From: Malania oleifera
Taxonomy: Eukaryota; Streptophyta; Magnoliopsida; Santalales; Ximeniaceae
NCBI RefSeq assembly: GCF_029873635.1
Contig: NC_080422.1
Location: forward strand, 12,672,936-12,736,935
Length of the DNA: 64,000 bases
Direction: 5' to 3'
The notes beneath the pieces are model-generated. The model saw only the letters and a list, made by a program, of their open reading frames with translations. It made no database searches and was not told the origin of the DNA. Both the position numbers and the translations under genes were made by a program. Positions 55,388 through 64,000 of this stretch are shown here, piece by piece. Numbering within the stretch: position 1 is the first letter of the stretch; every line of letters starts with the position of its first letter.

Positions 55388-58300
55388 ATGCATGTATTGT
55401 TTGGTTTGATGATCTTGTTCTCTTAATTTCTAAACTTGCTTTCTTATGATGGATTTTTTCATATGGGTATTTCATGGGCACTGTGGCTCATAAATCTAAA
55501 TTTTTCTTCATTTTTTGTAGTCTCTTATACTGTTTATCTCTGAGTACACTGATGGGAATATGGAAGATACTGTTAACTTCCTGCAGAGTAAAGTTGCGGA
55601 TAAATATAAATAAGATAAGAACACCGTATATACCTATATAGTACAGGATGTTCTGATATCACCATATATACTCTCTCCTTCTCTGCTTGTCTATCTGATT
55701 TATCCTTGTACACCTAATTTTTTGTGCTCATTATTAGTCTTTTTCGATTATGCTCATAGTCTGAAATGGGTTCTTGAATTTTGTAGTAGCTAGCTAGTGA
55801 AAAGTTGTATATGTTTATAATTTGGGGTGAATTGATATATGCATGGTTAATTAATTTTTTCTAGATGTGGTTTGGGGGGCGAAGAAGAAAGGTTCAGTGA
55901 AAGTCAATATCAATCCAAGAAGTTAGAAATTTGGGATGAAGACCAAAACTTGAATGTATCCCCAAGGGCGGCTCCTCTTCCTCCTACTACTACTACTGTT
56001 TTTAATGATCATGTGAAGCAAGAATTGGACTCCCACCAAATTGGCCACCTCTATACTCATGCACTTGATCATAAAGAATTTCATGTGGTGGCTTCCTCTT
56101 CCTCCTCCTCGTCCTCCTCCAGACCGAGTACTGCTGCTTGGTCACCTGCAGCCATGTCTGTGAATCTGTCCCCCAAGTCTTGTGTCACCAGCTTAAGCAC
56201 CAATATTTTGGACTTCTCTAAAAACAAGCCACAAGAAAAAAATAATCAACACCCAGATCATTCATCCGAGGTAGGAATTAGGGTGTTGTCTCTCTTAATT
56301 TTTAGTACTTCTCTTGGATTTCTTAATTCTCCTTTGCTCCTTAATTTTTACTATATATATATATAGTGTAATAGCACGGCCACCGGGGGGATATGTAAGA
56401 AGGCTAGGGTTCAGACTTCTTCTGCGCAGCCACCTTTGAAGGTAATTAACATGGAAGAAGCCTCTCCCCCTCTCTCTCTTTCTCAGATTAATGTTGTCTC
56501 TTGTGGGTTGTCTTTGTTCAAGCATGTGAGATTCTGCAGCTACTTAATTCCCACTGATCGATAAACAGAAAAGTTTGATAAAAATGTGAATTGCAGGAAA
56601 CAAGGCGGGCATTAATTTATCATTCTTCTTATTTCTAATGTTTACTTTCTGATCCACAGGTGAGAAAGGAGAAGCTAGGGGATAGAATAACAGCCCTCCA
56701 CCAGCTTGTTTCCCCATTTGGAAAGGTAAGCCCCCCACTTCTTCTGCTGCACACTGATGAACAAATGAAACAACTATTTGTTCTTTTTTCAAATATATAT
56801 ATATATATATTATATTCTGCTTAATCTATTAATTCTTCTGGGATCCCCATAATAATTTAATTAGCAGTAACTATTAATTGCTAAAGAAGAGAGAAGAGGG
56901 AGAGAGAGAATATGAATACGTACATGACATTGGGTGGTGTGTGGTATGTTCCTCTTTTGCAGACTGACACAGCTTCTGTGTTGTTAGAAGCTATAGGGTA
57001 TATCAGATTCCTTCAAGGTCAAATTGAGGTGATGTTTCTAACCCCCACCCATATTTTTTTATCACTCACTCTCTGCAGAAATAAACTATGTATAGTGGGA
57101 GCGTGCGGTTAATGTTTCATTTATTGATGCTTTCTAAACATTCTTTAGTAGCTGCAATATCCATACATACATAGCTTAGCTTACTTATTCTCTTTTCTCT
57201 CGTCTTTGTTTTTTTCTTTTCACCTTGAATACTGCAGGCCCTGAGTTCTCCGTACCTGGGGAATGCCAGGCCCCAACACTCTGTAAGTACCCATACCCTT
57301 CCATACATAAATACCCATTTCCCATTTCCAAAGCACGACCAAAATGCAATCTCTGCTTGCGTGGGTGTGTGTGTGTGTGTGAAATTGCATGCACATGTGT
57401 GAGTGGGCATCTGCAAGACTGCAACTAATATTTAATTAACTAGTTCATGAGGTTGATTGATTAATATGGAGTTTCTTCTTTGTTTTTGCTTCTTTTTTTT
57501 TTTTTTTCTGAAATTTGGGGAATAGGTGCAAGGTGAAATGAATTGTATATTTCCTGAAGACCCAGGACAGGTATGCCTTATTGGATCCACCACCCACTCA
57601 AAAGCAACTAGGGAAAGCTAAGCTACCCTAGCTTGCATTTGGAAAGCATCCAATTAATTAAGTAATTAATTATATTATTCATGTTCTTAAGCACCTCTAG
57701 GATGGTTTAACCGTAATTAAGAACAAACTTCGAATGGGTTGTCTGATTCTAACATGTATTTAAGTGAACATTCGAACAATGGCAGCATTAGGTATGGATC
57801 TACGAGAAAAAAAAAATCAATTACATTTAATTAAGTCATCTCAGTTGAGTTTAGAATTGAAAAAACGAAAAGGTTGAAATTAAACTGATGGGAAGTAATG
57901 TTAACATTTATGTTTCATTTTTTTTTTTTGTTTTTTCGGTCCAGCTGTTGAACGATCCTACCGGCCTGAAAAGAAGAGTAGGGGCTCCAAACCAGGTACC
58001 CTTTCAATTCCTCTCAGATAACTCAGTAGTGAAATCACACCTTTAATTATTCTCTCCTTGGTTTAGTAGTACTAATTTGATTATGTTCCCTTCCGTACAT
58101 TCATCATCATATTCATAATCATAATCACCAACTTGCAGCATTATATTTGTTAGAGTAATTAACTAATCAGTATTCATTCACATTTTTTTTAGACATATCA
58201 AAGTAGATAGGATTCAATGCTAGCTAGCTTATACATAATATATGGTTTTTGATGATATTGTAATTTATATGTATAGGAGATGCAAGATGAGGCGCCAAAA

Positions 58301-58414
58301 GAATTGAGGAGTAGAGGGCTGTGCCTGGTTCCAGTGTCATGTACTTACCAAGTTGGCAGTGATCACATTAATGGAGCTGATTATTGGTCTCCGGCTCTTG
58401 GGGGAGGGTTTTAA
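55032..58414 (+). CDS. BHLH68: bHLH transcription factor, bHLH68-like
   Basis: Nine exons by GT-AG and frame: 55032-55273, 55865-56270, 56367-56441, 56660-56725, 56963-57028, 57238-57282, 57526-57570, 57945-57995, 58277-58414 (TAA). Total 1134 nt, 377 aa. The N-terminal [10 protein letters not shown] and SWSQLLL, the bHLH block ([46 protein letters not shown], residues about 228-285) and the C-terminal RGLCLVPVS and [13 protein letters not shown] identify the bHLH68/bHLH133 group. The basic region lacks the canonical His-Glu-Arg E-box contacts, as in this atypical subfamily. Gln, Ala and Ser runs sit in the disordered N-terminal half. Homologues often start a few residues further upstream (…[10 protein letters not shown]). 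Here that frame has no ATG before a stop, so 55032 is chosen, though an upstream exon is possible. Each bHLH helix is on its own 66-nt exon. bHLH133 is the alternative name. Confidence 0.9.
55279..55384 (+). repeat. (CT)n and (TG)n tracts in bHLH intron 1
   Basis: A CT run directly after the exon 1 donor, then TG-rich sequence with a TG run of about 30 bp at about 55351-55382. Confidence 0.85.
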
Positions 58415-58907
58415 TTTTGATGAAACTTAATTCTGATGGCGATGGGCGACGGGGGACGGCGAGCAGTGGTACTAGTTAGTGTTAATTAATTTGGTGGATT
58501 CATGGAACTTCAATTGGCGTGTGGAGAACATAATTCATGAATATAACATCAGGAGCAGTCACTCTGCTAAGGTTTAAAGGCTGATTGCTCTTGATGATAT
58601 GTGCATGCATGCATGTTGCTAGCTTGATGGAATTAATTAAGTCTTCCTATCGATATGTAATTGCACCGGCCAAGTTAATTAATTAATTACTCCCACTTTT
58701 GTTAATTTGTATAAACTTAATTATAATTTTACTGTTTACGATTAGCTCATGATATGTCTATTTCTATATGGAGCTTCATGCATGCATATCTTCATCTTTG
58801 AAGTCCATTTACTTATTTTAATCACTTAATTAAATGCTCCTAATTAATTATTTAGCAGTAATTCCTCACTTCTTTCATCCTTGCATGAATAATAATGAGG
58901 TCTCTCT
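58415..58907. other. bHLH 3' flank, no gene seen
   Basis: Presumed 3' UTR and short spacer with TTAA tandem motifs (about 58675-58690). Confidence 0.5.
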
Positions 58908-59571
58908 TGTAAGGACTGGAGGAGTCCAGGGTGGGCTTGATACACATGGGTGAACACCAACTTGACCCAAATGCTTAAGCCTATTGGGTCTTCGGCCCAA
59001 CCATGTATATAAGCACCTATCATCCACTCAAATTTTTTAATGTGGGACAAGCTCACAAGTGGAATTCTTAACAATCTTCCCCTCACTTGTGAGTTCCAAC
59101 TGCTCCCCCTTGAACGGAAACCGTCTCCCTTATGGGAGTAAACCCAATTCCCCAACAGTTGCTTAAGTGGGCCTTACAACTGGCGCCGTATGTGCCTTAA
59201 ATTGCATTCCACGTGCCTCTGAACCAATTCTACCTCCCATGTCTTGACCCTAGTCAGATCCATCCCTAGGCAAGATGATCATTATTGGCCTCGGTCACAC
59301 ACTTGGTCCTCCAACTGTTAGCACGTAAGGAGAATTAGTTTCACGTTTTGATTTTTTACGATTTTGCTCACCTAGAATTACGAACCATCGGCTCTAATAC
59401 CACTTGTTAGGATCGGAGGAGCCCATAGGTGGGCTCGATACAAATGAGTGAACACCAACTTGACCTAAAAGTTTAAGCCTACTGGGTCTTGGGTCCAACC
59501 ATGTATATAAACACCCATCATCCACTCAAAATTTCCAAAGTGGGATAAGCTCACAAATAGAATTCTCAACA
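58908..59571 (-). mobile_element. TRIM element, copy C (reference copy)
   Basis: A complete 664-bp TRIM on the minus strand. LTRs are 58908-59073 (166 bp) and 59405-59571 (167 bp), with TGTTGAGAATTC-type starts and TCCTWACA ends. The primer-binding site TGGTATTAGAGC is at 59391-59402, two bases inside the 5' LTR. The purine-rich AGTGAGGGGAAGAT sits before the 3' LTR (59074-59090). Internal DNA is about 330 bp with no ORF. No matching 5-bp target duplication is seen (TCTCT against CTTAA). It lies 15 bp from the start of the Tork-like LTR. Confidence 0.88.
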
Positions 59572-59585
59572 CTTAATACCAAGAT

Positions 59586-59813
59586 TGTTGAGTTGCGCAC
59601 AGTATGTGGAGACGGCAACACCACTCCCTGCAGCTTACGTTGAAATGGAGACCTACAGTAAATGGAGACCAGCAGCCTTCCACCAACCTTGCCTACCATG
59701 GCTGAAATTAAGCCACCAACCTTTGAATTTTACTTCCCATCTCAGGCTATATAAATGTGATAGGTGTTGTGTTGTGTGCGCAGAGCAGTGAGGTGTGCAG
59801 AAGCTATGTGAGT

Positions 59814-59878
<65 letters not shown>

Positions 59879-60046
59879 TTGAAGGCAGTAGCCTCCTCCT
59901 CCTTGTATTATTTTCTCGGTTATAGTGAAGTTGTGTGTGCTCCATGGACGTAGGTCAGGTTGGACTGAACCACGTAAATCTGGCGTTCCATTTCTAGTAT
60001 TTATTTTTTCCTATGTGTGATCGTTGCCCCTAGATCCACCCCGACA
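59586..60046 (+). repeat. 5' LTR of a Tork-like copia element
   Basis: A 461-bp LTR from TGTTGAG to CCGACA, followed by an ATTGGTAT string resembling a tRNA-Met primer-binding site. It has a TATATAA promoter motif at about 59749, a GA tract at 59817-59870, and a late block GACGTAGGTCAGG...GGACTGAACCACG typical of Tnt1/Tork LTRs. The left border is by the TG..CA rule only. Confidence 0.68.
59817..59870. repeat. (GA)n microsatellite in the Tork LTR
   Basis: About 26 GA units downstream of the LTR TATA motif, in the part likely transcribed. Confidence 0.95.
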
Positions 60047-60808
60047 ATTGGTATAGTATCAAAGAGAGATTGGGGTAAAATCGCCACATTAGAGCAAAAT
60101 TGCCGGATTTGCGCCTCTGTCCAGTAGCTCAAAACTCAATTTTAAGGCAACCATCGCATTCCTCTAGTTGAGACGAAGCCAATGGTGGTAACTGGAGCTC
60201 GAACGGAGCTTATATGAAATCACACGCGCCTGCACATGCCACCGACAGTTAGACGACACTGCAACGCACCTTCACACGCCTCCCGAAGATCGCCGAGTAC
60301 ATGCACGTGGCTGCACGCACCGGCGAACTTCGGGCGAGCTGAAGGAAGAAGACGACATGACATCAGCGCCCCCTCACCCGCCACGTCAGCGCTAAGCCAA
60401 CGTCTTGTCAGCATCTGTGTTAGGCTGCATCATTGCCACGTCAGCGGCCGAGTCAACAGTCCATGTCATCCAGGCCCCCATGCACATCACCTGTCACATC
60501 AGTCATTTGGACTCACAGTGACACGCCAGCAGGTTGGCCCATAGTGCCATGTCAGCAGTGGGCCCCATCATGCCACGTCAGCAGATGGTGTCAGTTAACG
60601 ATGTCACTAATGCCGTTAGAATGTTACGTCAGAAGGGAATATTCCGTTAAAGTTGACCGAGGTTTGACTACAACTTTGACCGGGCTTTTCGAAGCCATTT
60701 CGAGTCTGTTTTTCGAACAACTTGAACTATTTCTAAGGTTTTCGGCCATTCTAGATCCAGCTCTGCTGTCTTTTTGAGCTAATTTCGTCTCTAGATTGGT
60801 GAATCAAG
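60047..60808 (+). other. Tork leader with repeated ACGTCA motifs
   Basis: The region between LTR and gag has no credible coding content. ACGTCA occurs at 60383, 60438, 60575 and 60626, three times as CCACGTCAGC, with near copies (ATGTCA at 60549). The ORFs across it are chance frames. Confidence 0.75.
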
Positions 60809-62038
60809 ATGTTGAACGAAAAGAACTCACCGATTGAGATGTTTGATGGCACGAACTTCGGTTTCTAAAAAATACAAATTGAGGACTACTTGTTTGATAA
60901 GGAGTTGTCCTTACCATTGAAGGAGAAACTAGAATCCATGAAGGAGAGAGAGCTGAAGTTTCTTGATCGAAAAGCTCTCGGAGCTATCAGAATGACGTTG
61001 GCAAAGTCTGTTGCCTTTAACATCAAGCACTTGAAAACCACCAAATCCCTTATGAATGTGCTATCCAATATGTATGAGTAGCCATCAACCGCAAATAAGG
61101 TACACTTGATAAAAATATAGTTTACCATAAGTATGTCTGCAGGTGAAAGTTTTAGCAGATACTTAAATAATTTCAACGAGTTGTCGCCTCGGTTGGAATT
61201 ACATTTGACAGAGAGATCTGTGCCCTACTAATTCTTTCCTGAGAGTTGGAAAGGTATTTTTACTGTGATCAGTAGCTCCGCAGGAAAATAGAAGCTGAGG
61301 TACGATGAGGTCATCAGCATGATTTTGACGGAAGAGATTAGAATGCAGTCGAACAATGGCTCCACTTCAAGTTCAGCCTTGAACCTAGAAAGCCGAGGAA
61401 AAAGAAGCAGGCATGGACGATCAAAAAATTGCGGCAGATCTAGGACTAGGCAGTTTAAATCAAGAAATCCCAAAGGTTCCCAAGGTACAAAGAACATTGA
61501 GTGCTGGAACTGTGGAAAGGCCGTACATTTTAGAAACTAGTGTAAAGGTACGAGAAAGGAATCTGAGGCAAAGACAGAAGCAAATCTGCCTCTTCCTCAG
61601 GAGAAAAATATGCACTCATATGCTCTTTGGAGATCGAGCAAACAGGAGTCTTGGGTCTTAGACTTCGGAACCTCATTTCATGCCATTTGCAACAAAGATT
61701 GCCTAAAGGAGTACACACTAGGTAATTTTTTATAAGGTGTACCTTGGCAACGATCAACCTTGCAACATAATCGGTAAAGGATTTGTGATGATCAAGATAA
61801 ACAGGTCAGTTTGGAAGTTGAAGGATGTCAGATATATTCTAGACCTAAGAAAGAATTTGATCTCAGTTGGTCAACTAGCAGATGAGGGATACACGATGAC
61901 ATTCATTGGCGATGAATCGAAGGTTTCAAAGGGTGTACTAAGATTGCGCGAGGTAAGAAAAGTGGAACACTTTATCTAACCTCCAATGCCTCCATGTCTA
62001 TATCAGTTGTTGTAGGAAATGGCGACAGTAACATATGG
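60809..62038 (+). pseudogene. Tork-like gag and protease start, broken
   Basis: Starts at ATG 60809 with the typical copia Gag opening (PIEMFDGTNF), then LDRKALGAIRMTLAKSVAFN and SLMNVLSNMYE. A CCHC knuckle lies at about 61498-61545 (CWNCGKAVHFRN, then a stop just before the last Cys). The protease follows with WVLDFGTSFHAICN (about 61648-61690; Asp-Phe-Gly where Asp-Ser/Thr-Gly is expected), then NLISVGQLADEGYTMTF. Stops at about 60866, 61079, 61229, 61290 and 61539 break it. It is cut at 62039 by an LTR. Confidence 0.88.
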
Positions 62039-62766
62039 TGTTAGCTTTACCATGATCCAAGAGGGGGGGTGAATTGGTATTTTTAAATTTTATCTCCTAG
62101 GTATTCCTCCTAGTAGCAGTATGTTCACAAGCCTAGGGTCAATCTAGTGCACATAATGTAAATATACCAGAAATTAAATAAAGCAGTTTAAACAATCATA
62201 CAAGCACTAGAAAGCAGTAAAGAGAAGATGACACGCAGATATGTTATCGAGGTTCGGCCAACTGCCTACATCCCCACCTTGGCTAACCAGCACAAGGATT
62301 ATCACAATACCTTGCTCACTTAAACGGGTGGAGCGGCACCTATACAAATTAGGTCAAATTACCACAGGGCTGACCTCAACCTTTACACCAATCCTTACCG
62401 GTCTGGATTACCGCCCCCTCAGGCCACGCCTGGAATCTCTCAAATATACAATCAAAGGTACAATACAAGAGTGCTTTCATGTAAAGCGGATTTGTACCAC
62501 AAATGCGCACAACCACAAAACACCACAGATGATTTGATATTGTAAGCTCTGTGTGGTCTAAATATGTCAACTCTCAACAATGTTTTCTATCAGTGTAGCA
62601 AGTACGTGAGAGTGTCAATAATAATAATCTGTGTATTTCAAAATATTCAGTCAAGCGTGTTCACACAGAGTATCAAATAAGCCTCAACATTATCAATCAA
62701 TAGAATGTGTCAATCATACGAATGTGTATATGCTTGGATTGAAAAATAGATAATCTTTGTTTTCGG

Positions 62767-62792
62767 CAAATGATATATATATATATATATAT
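62767..62792. repeat. (TA)n microsatellite
   Basis: About 13 TA units inside the minus-strand LTR. Confidence 0.9.
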
Positions 62793-63388
62793 ATACTTGT
62801 ATAAATAATACCACAAAGATTAGTGTAACAAGCACAAATATCTTTTCACAAATTGTTCAATAAATTCCACAAGATATTTGAGTAAGCTTGAAATATGTTT
62901 TTGCAAATCAAAACAAATACAAACTTCCAAAGATATTGCAATGATAATGCAACACTCAAAAGTTTACCACAAGTCTTCTTAGAGTAGGCTTATTAGCAAA
63001 GCCTCCTAAGAAAACTTAGGTTATGCTCTCGAGAGAAAAATCGATTCAAACACTCTAAACAATGAGAGCAAACCTCTAAGCAATAATACTCAATACACTT
63101 ACAAATGATTTAGATAGATGAAGAAGGTAAGCTTGAGTAGGTTTCAAAAGGAGTATGAGTAATGAGAAGCAAAAATAAGTATTTTGGCTTGAGAGAGATT
63201 TTCTTAATCTTTTTGCTAATCAGTGCTTAATCCATCAAATGAAGGAGTATATATAGACATACTGAAAATTTTGATCGTTGGGGACTTATTAGGGATTATT
63301 GGAAAAGTTTAATGACACTTAAAACAATTTAACCCTATTTAAAAAAATTATTAATCGCGGTAAAAATAGGAGCAACCCGAGAGGTCCG

Positions 63389-63908
63389 GTCGACCAGAAT
63401 TGGTTCGGTCAACTAGGACTCAAATGGCTCGGTCGACCAGGGGTATTTTAATTGAGTGGTCGGTCGACTGAGGAAAGGCGATTTTGCTAATTTCTGAGGT
63501 TCGGTCGACCGGGCCTTTTTGAACTGTGTGGTTCGGTCGACCAGATCGGTGGGAATTCTCCCGAGACCCTTCGGTCGACCAGGTTGTTGGAGTACAAAGT
63601 TAGTCGGTCGACCGGGAGGTCAAAATGTTGACTCCTTGGTGGTTCGGTCGACTAGGGTCAAATGAACTATATGGTCTCGATCGACCGGGCCTTGGTCAAA
63701 CTGTTGACCCAGGGCTGGTTTGGTCGACCAGGGCCTTTTGAATTACAGGTTTCGGTCAATCGAAAGTGCACCAAGTGTGCATTTCGGTCCCGTATTGAGC
63801 CAAACAAGTCCTATTCAAGTGCCTAACAAATGTATGTGAATATGTGTGTGTCCTACGGTCACTTGGGGTATAATTTGGAAATACCGAAAAAGTCCGGTGT
63901 CGGTCGAC
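63389..63908. repeat. array of palindromic GTCGAC-core motifs
   Basis: Hexamer cores lie at 63389, 63408, 63432, 63463, 63504, 63536, 63574, 63607, 63647, 63680, 63723, 63755 and 63903. Ten are exactly GTCGAC. The other three (63408 GTCAAC, 63680 ATCGAC, 63755 GTCAAT) are close variants. Extended form is TTCGGTCGACCRGG. Spacing among the first twelve is 19-43 bp and the DNA between is not repeated. It lies in the U3 part of the minus-strand SIRE-type LTR. Confidence 0.93.
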
Positions 63909-64000
63909 CAAGGTGCACCCTAAGGTCTTTCTAAGGTCCTGTCTCATTCATGGTTCGGTGTGAGCTTACAAAATAAATCATGCATGTGATGTGTGTGCTT

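Larger units (their letters stand above)
62039..64000 (-). repeat. SIRE/Maximus-type LTR, runs off the window
   Basis: Begins TGTTAGCTTTACCATGATCC, the inverted image of a SIRE LTR 3' end (CCAATTCACCCCCCCTCTTG nearby). The block at 62240-62290 (ATCGAGGTTCGGCC, CCTACATCCCCACC) is the reverse complement of the conserved block in the solo LTR at 6858-8855. It sits inside the Tork protease/pre-integrase region, so it is younger than that element. If its length is like the 1998-bp copy, it ends just past 64000. Whether it is a solo LTR or one end of a full element cannot be seen. Confidence 0.78.

Noticed and set aside
60236-60777. Plus-strand ORFs of 102 and 114 aa
   Set aside because: They lie in the retrotransposon leader, overlap each other in different frames and show no domain; gag begins at 60809.
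63389-63908. CRISPR-like array of short repeats with unique spacers
   Set aside because: The repeats are about 12 bp, spacing is irregular, and the sequence lies in a plant LTR; no cas genes are possible in this context.

Overview
This is nuclear DNA of a flowering plant. The three host genes have close eudicot counterparts: intron-rich PEX2, an intronless chloroplast PPR protein of the THA8 type, and a bHLH68-type transcription factor. AT-rich spacers and a dense load of plant retroelements (Ty1-copia, Ty3-gypsy chromovirus, LINE, SINE, TRIM, Cassandra) fit a woody eudicot with a TE-rich genome. The genus cannot be fixed from the sequence alone.

Layout. 1-3252: 3' part of a decayed Ty1-copia element with its 3' LTR. 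4150-4860: a decayed TRIM (copy A). 5204-5285: tRNA-Ser(CGA). 5445-6161: THA8-like gene. 6858-8855: a 2.0-kb SIRE/Maximus-type solo LTR. 8970-12255: a 74-bp tandem repeat, two copies of a SINE-like family and a LINE 3' end. 12.3-14.6 kb: AT-rich DNA with no gene. 14927-38092: PEX2, eight exons encoding 340 aa spread over 23 kb because introns 5 (10.9 kb) and 6 (7.6 kb) are full of LINEs, a SINE and a whole Ty3-gypsy element that carries its own insertion. 39660-41400: a LINE. 43783-45340: TRIM copy B with a 962-bp hAT nested inside it. 46584-52870: a SIRE-type copia with a Cassandra TRIM (5S rRNA-like sequence) embedded near its 5' end. 55032-58414: bHLH68-like gene, nine exons, 377 aa. 58908-59571: TRIM copy C. 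59586-62038: a Tork-like copia LTR, leader and gag, broken at 62039 by a second SIRE-type LTR on the minus strand that runs off the window.

The host genes are unrelated in pathway: chloroplast intron splicing, peroxisomal matrix-protein import and transcriptional regulation. No operon-like logic is expected. Most of the window is mobile DNA, and no autonomous element looks intact.

The least familiar signals are small ones. (i) An irregular array of palindromic GTCGAC-core motifs (63389-63908) in a SIRE-type LTR, with a decayed analogue (51271-51424) in another SIRE element. (ii) A 300-bp TRIM with 73-bp LTRs and a perfect 5-bp target duplication inside a PEX2 intron. (iii) A three-copy TRIM family, one member holding a hAT with a clear 8-bp target duplication. 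(iv) A 57-codon upstream ORF in the presumed PEX2 leader. (v) Repeated ACGTCA motifs in the Tork leader.
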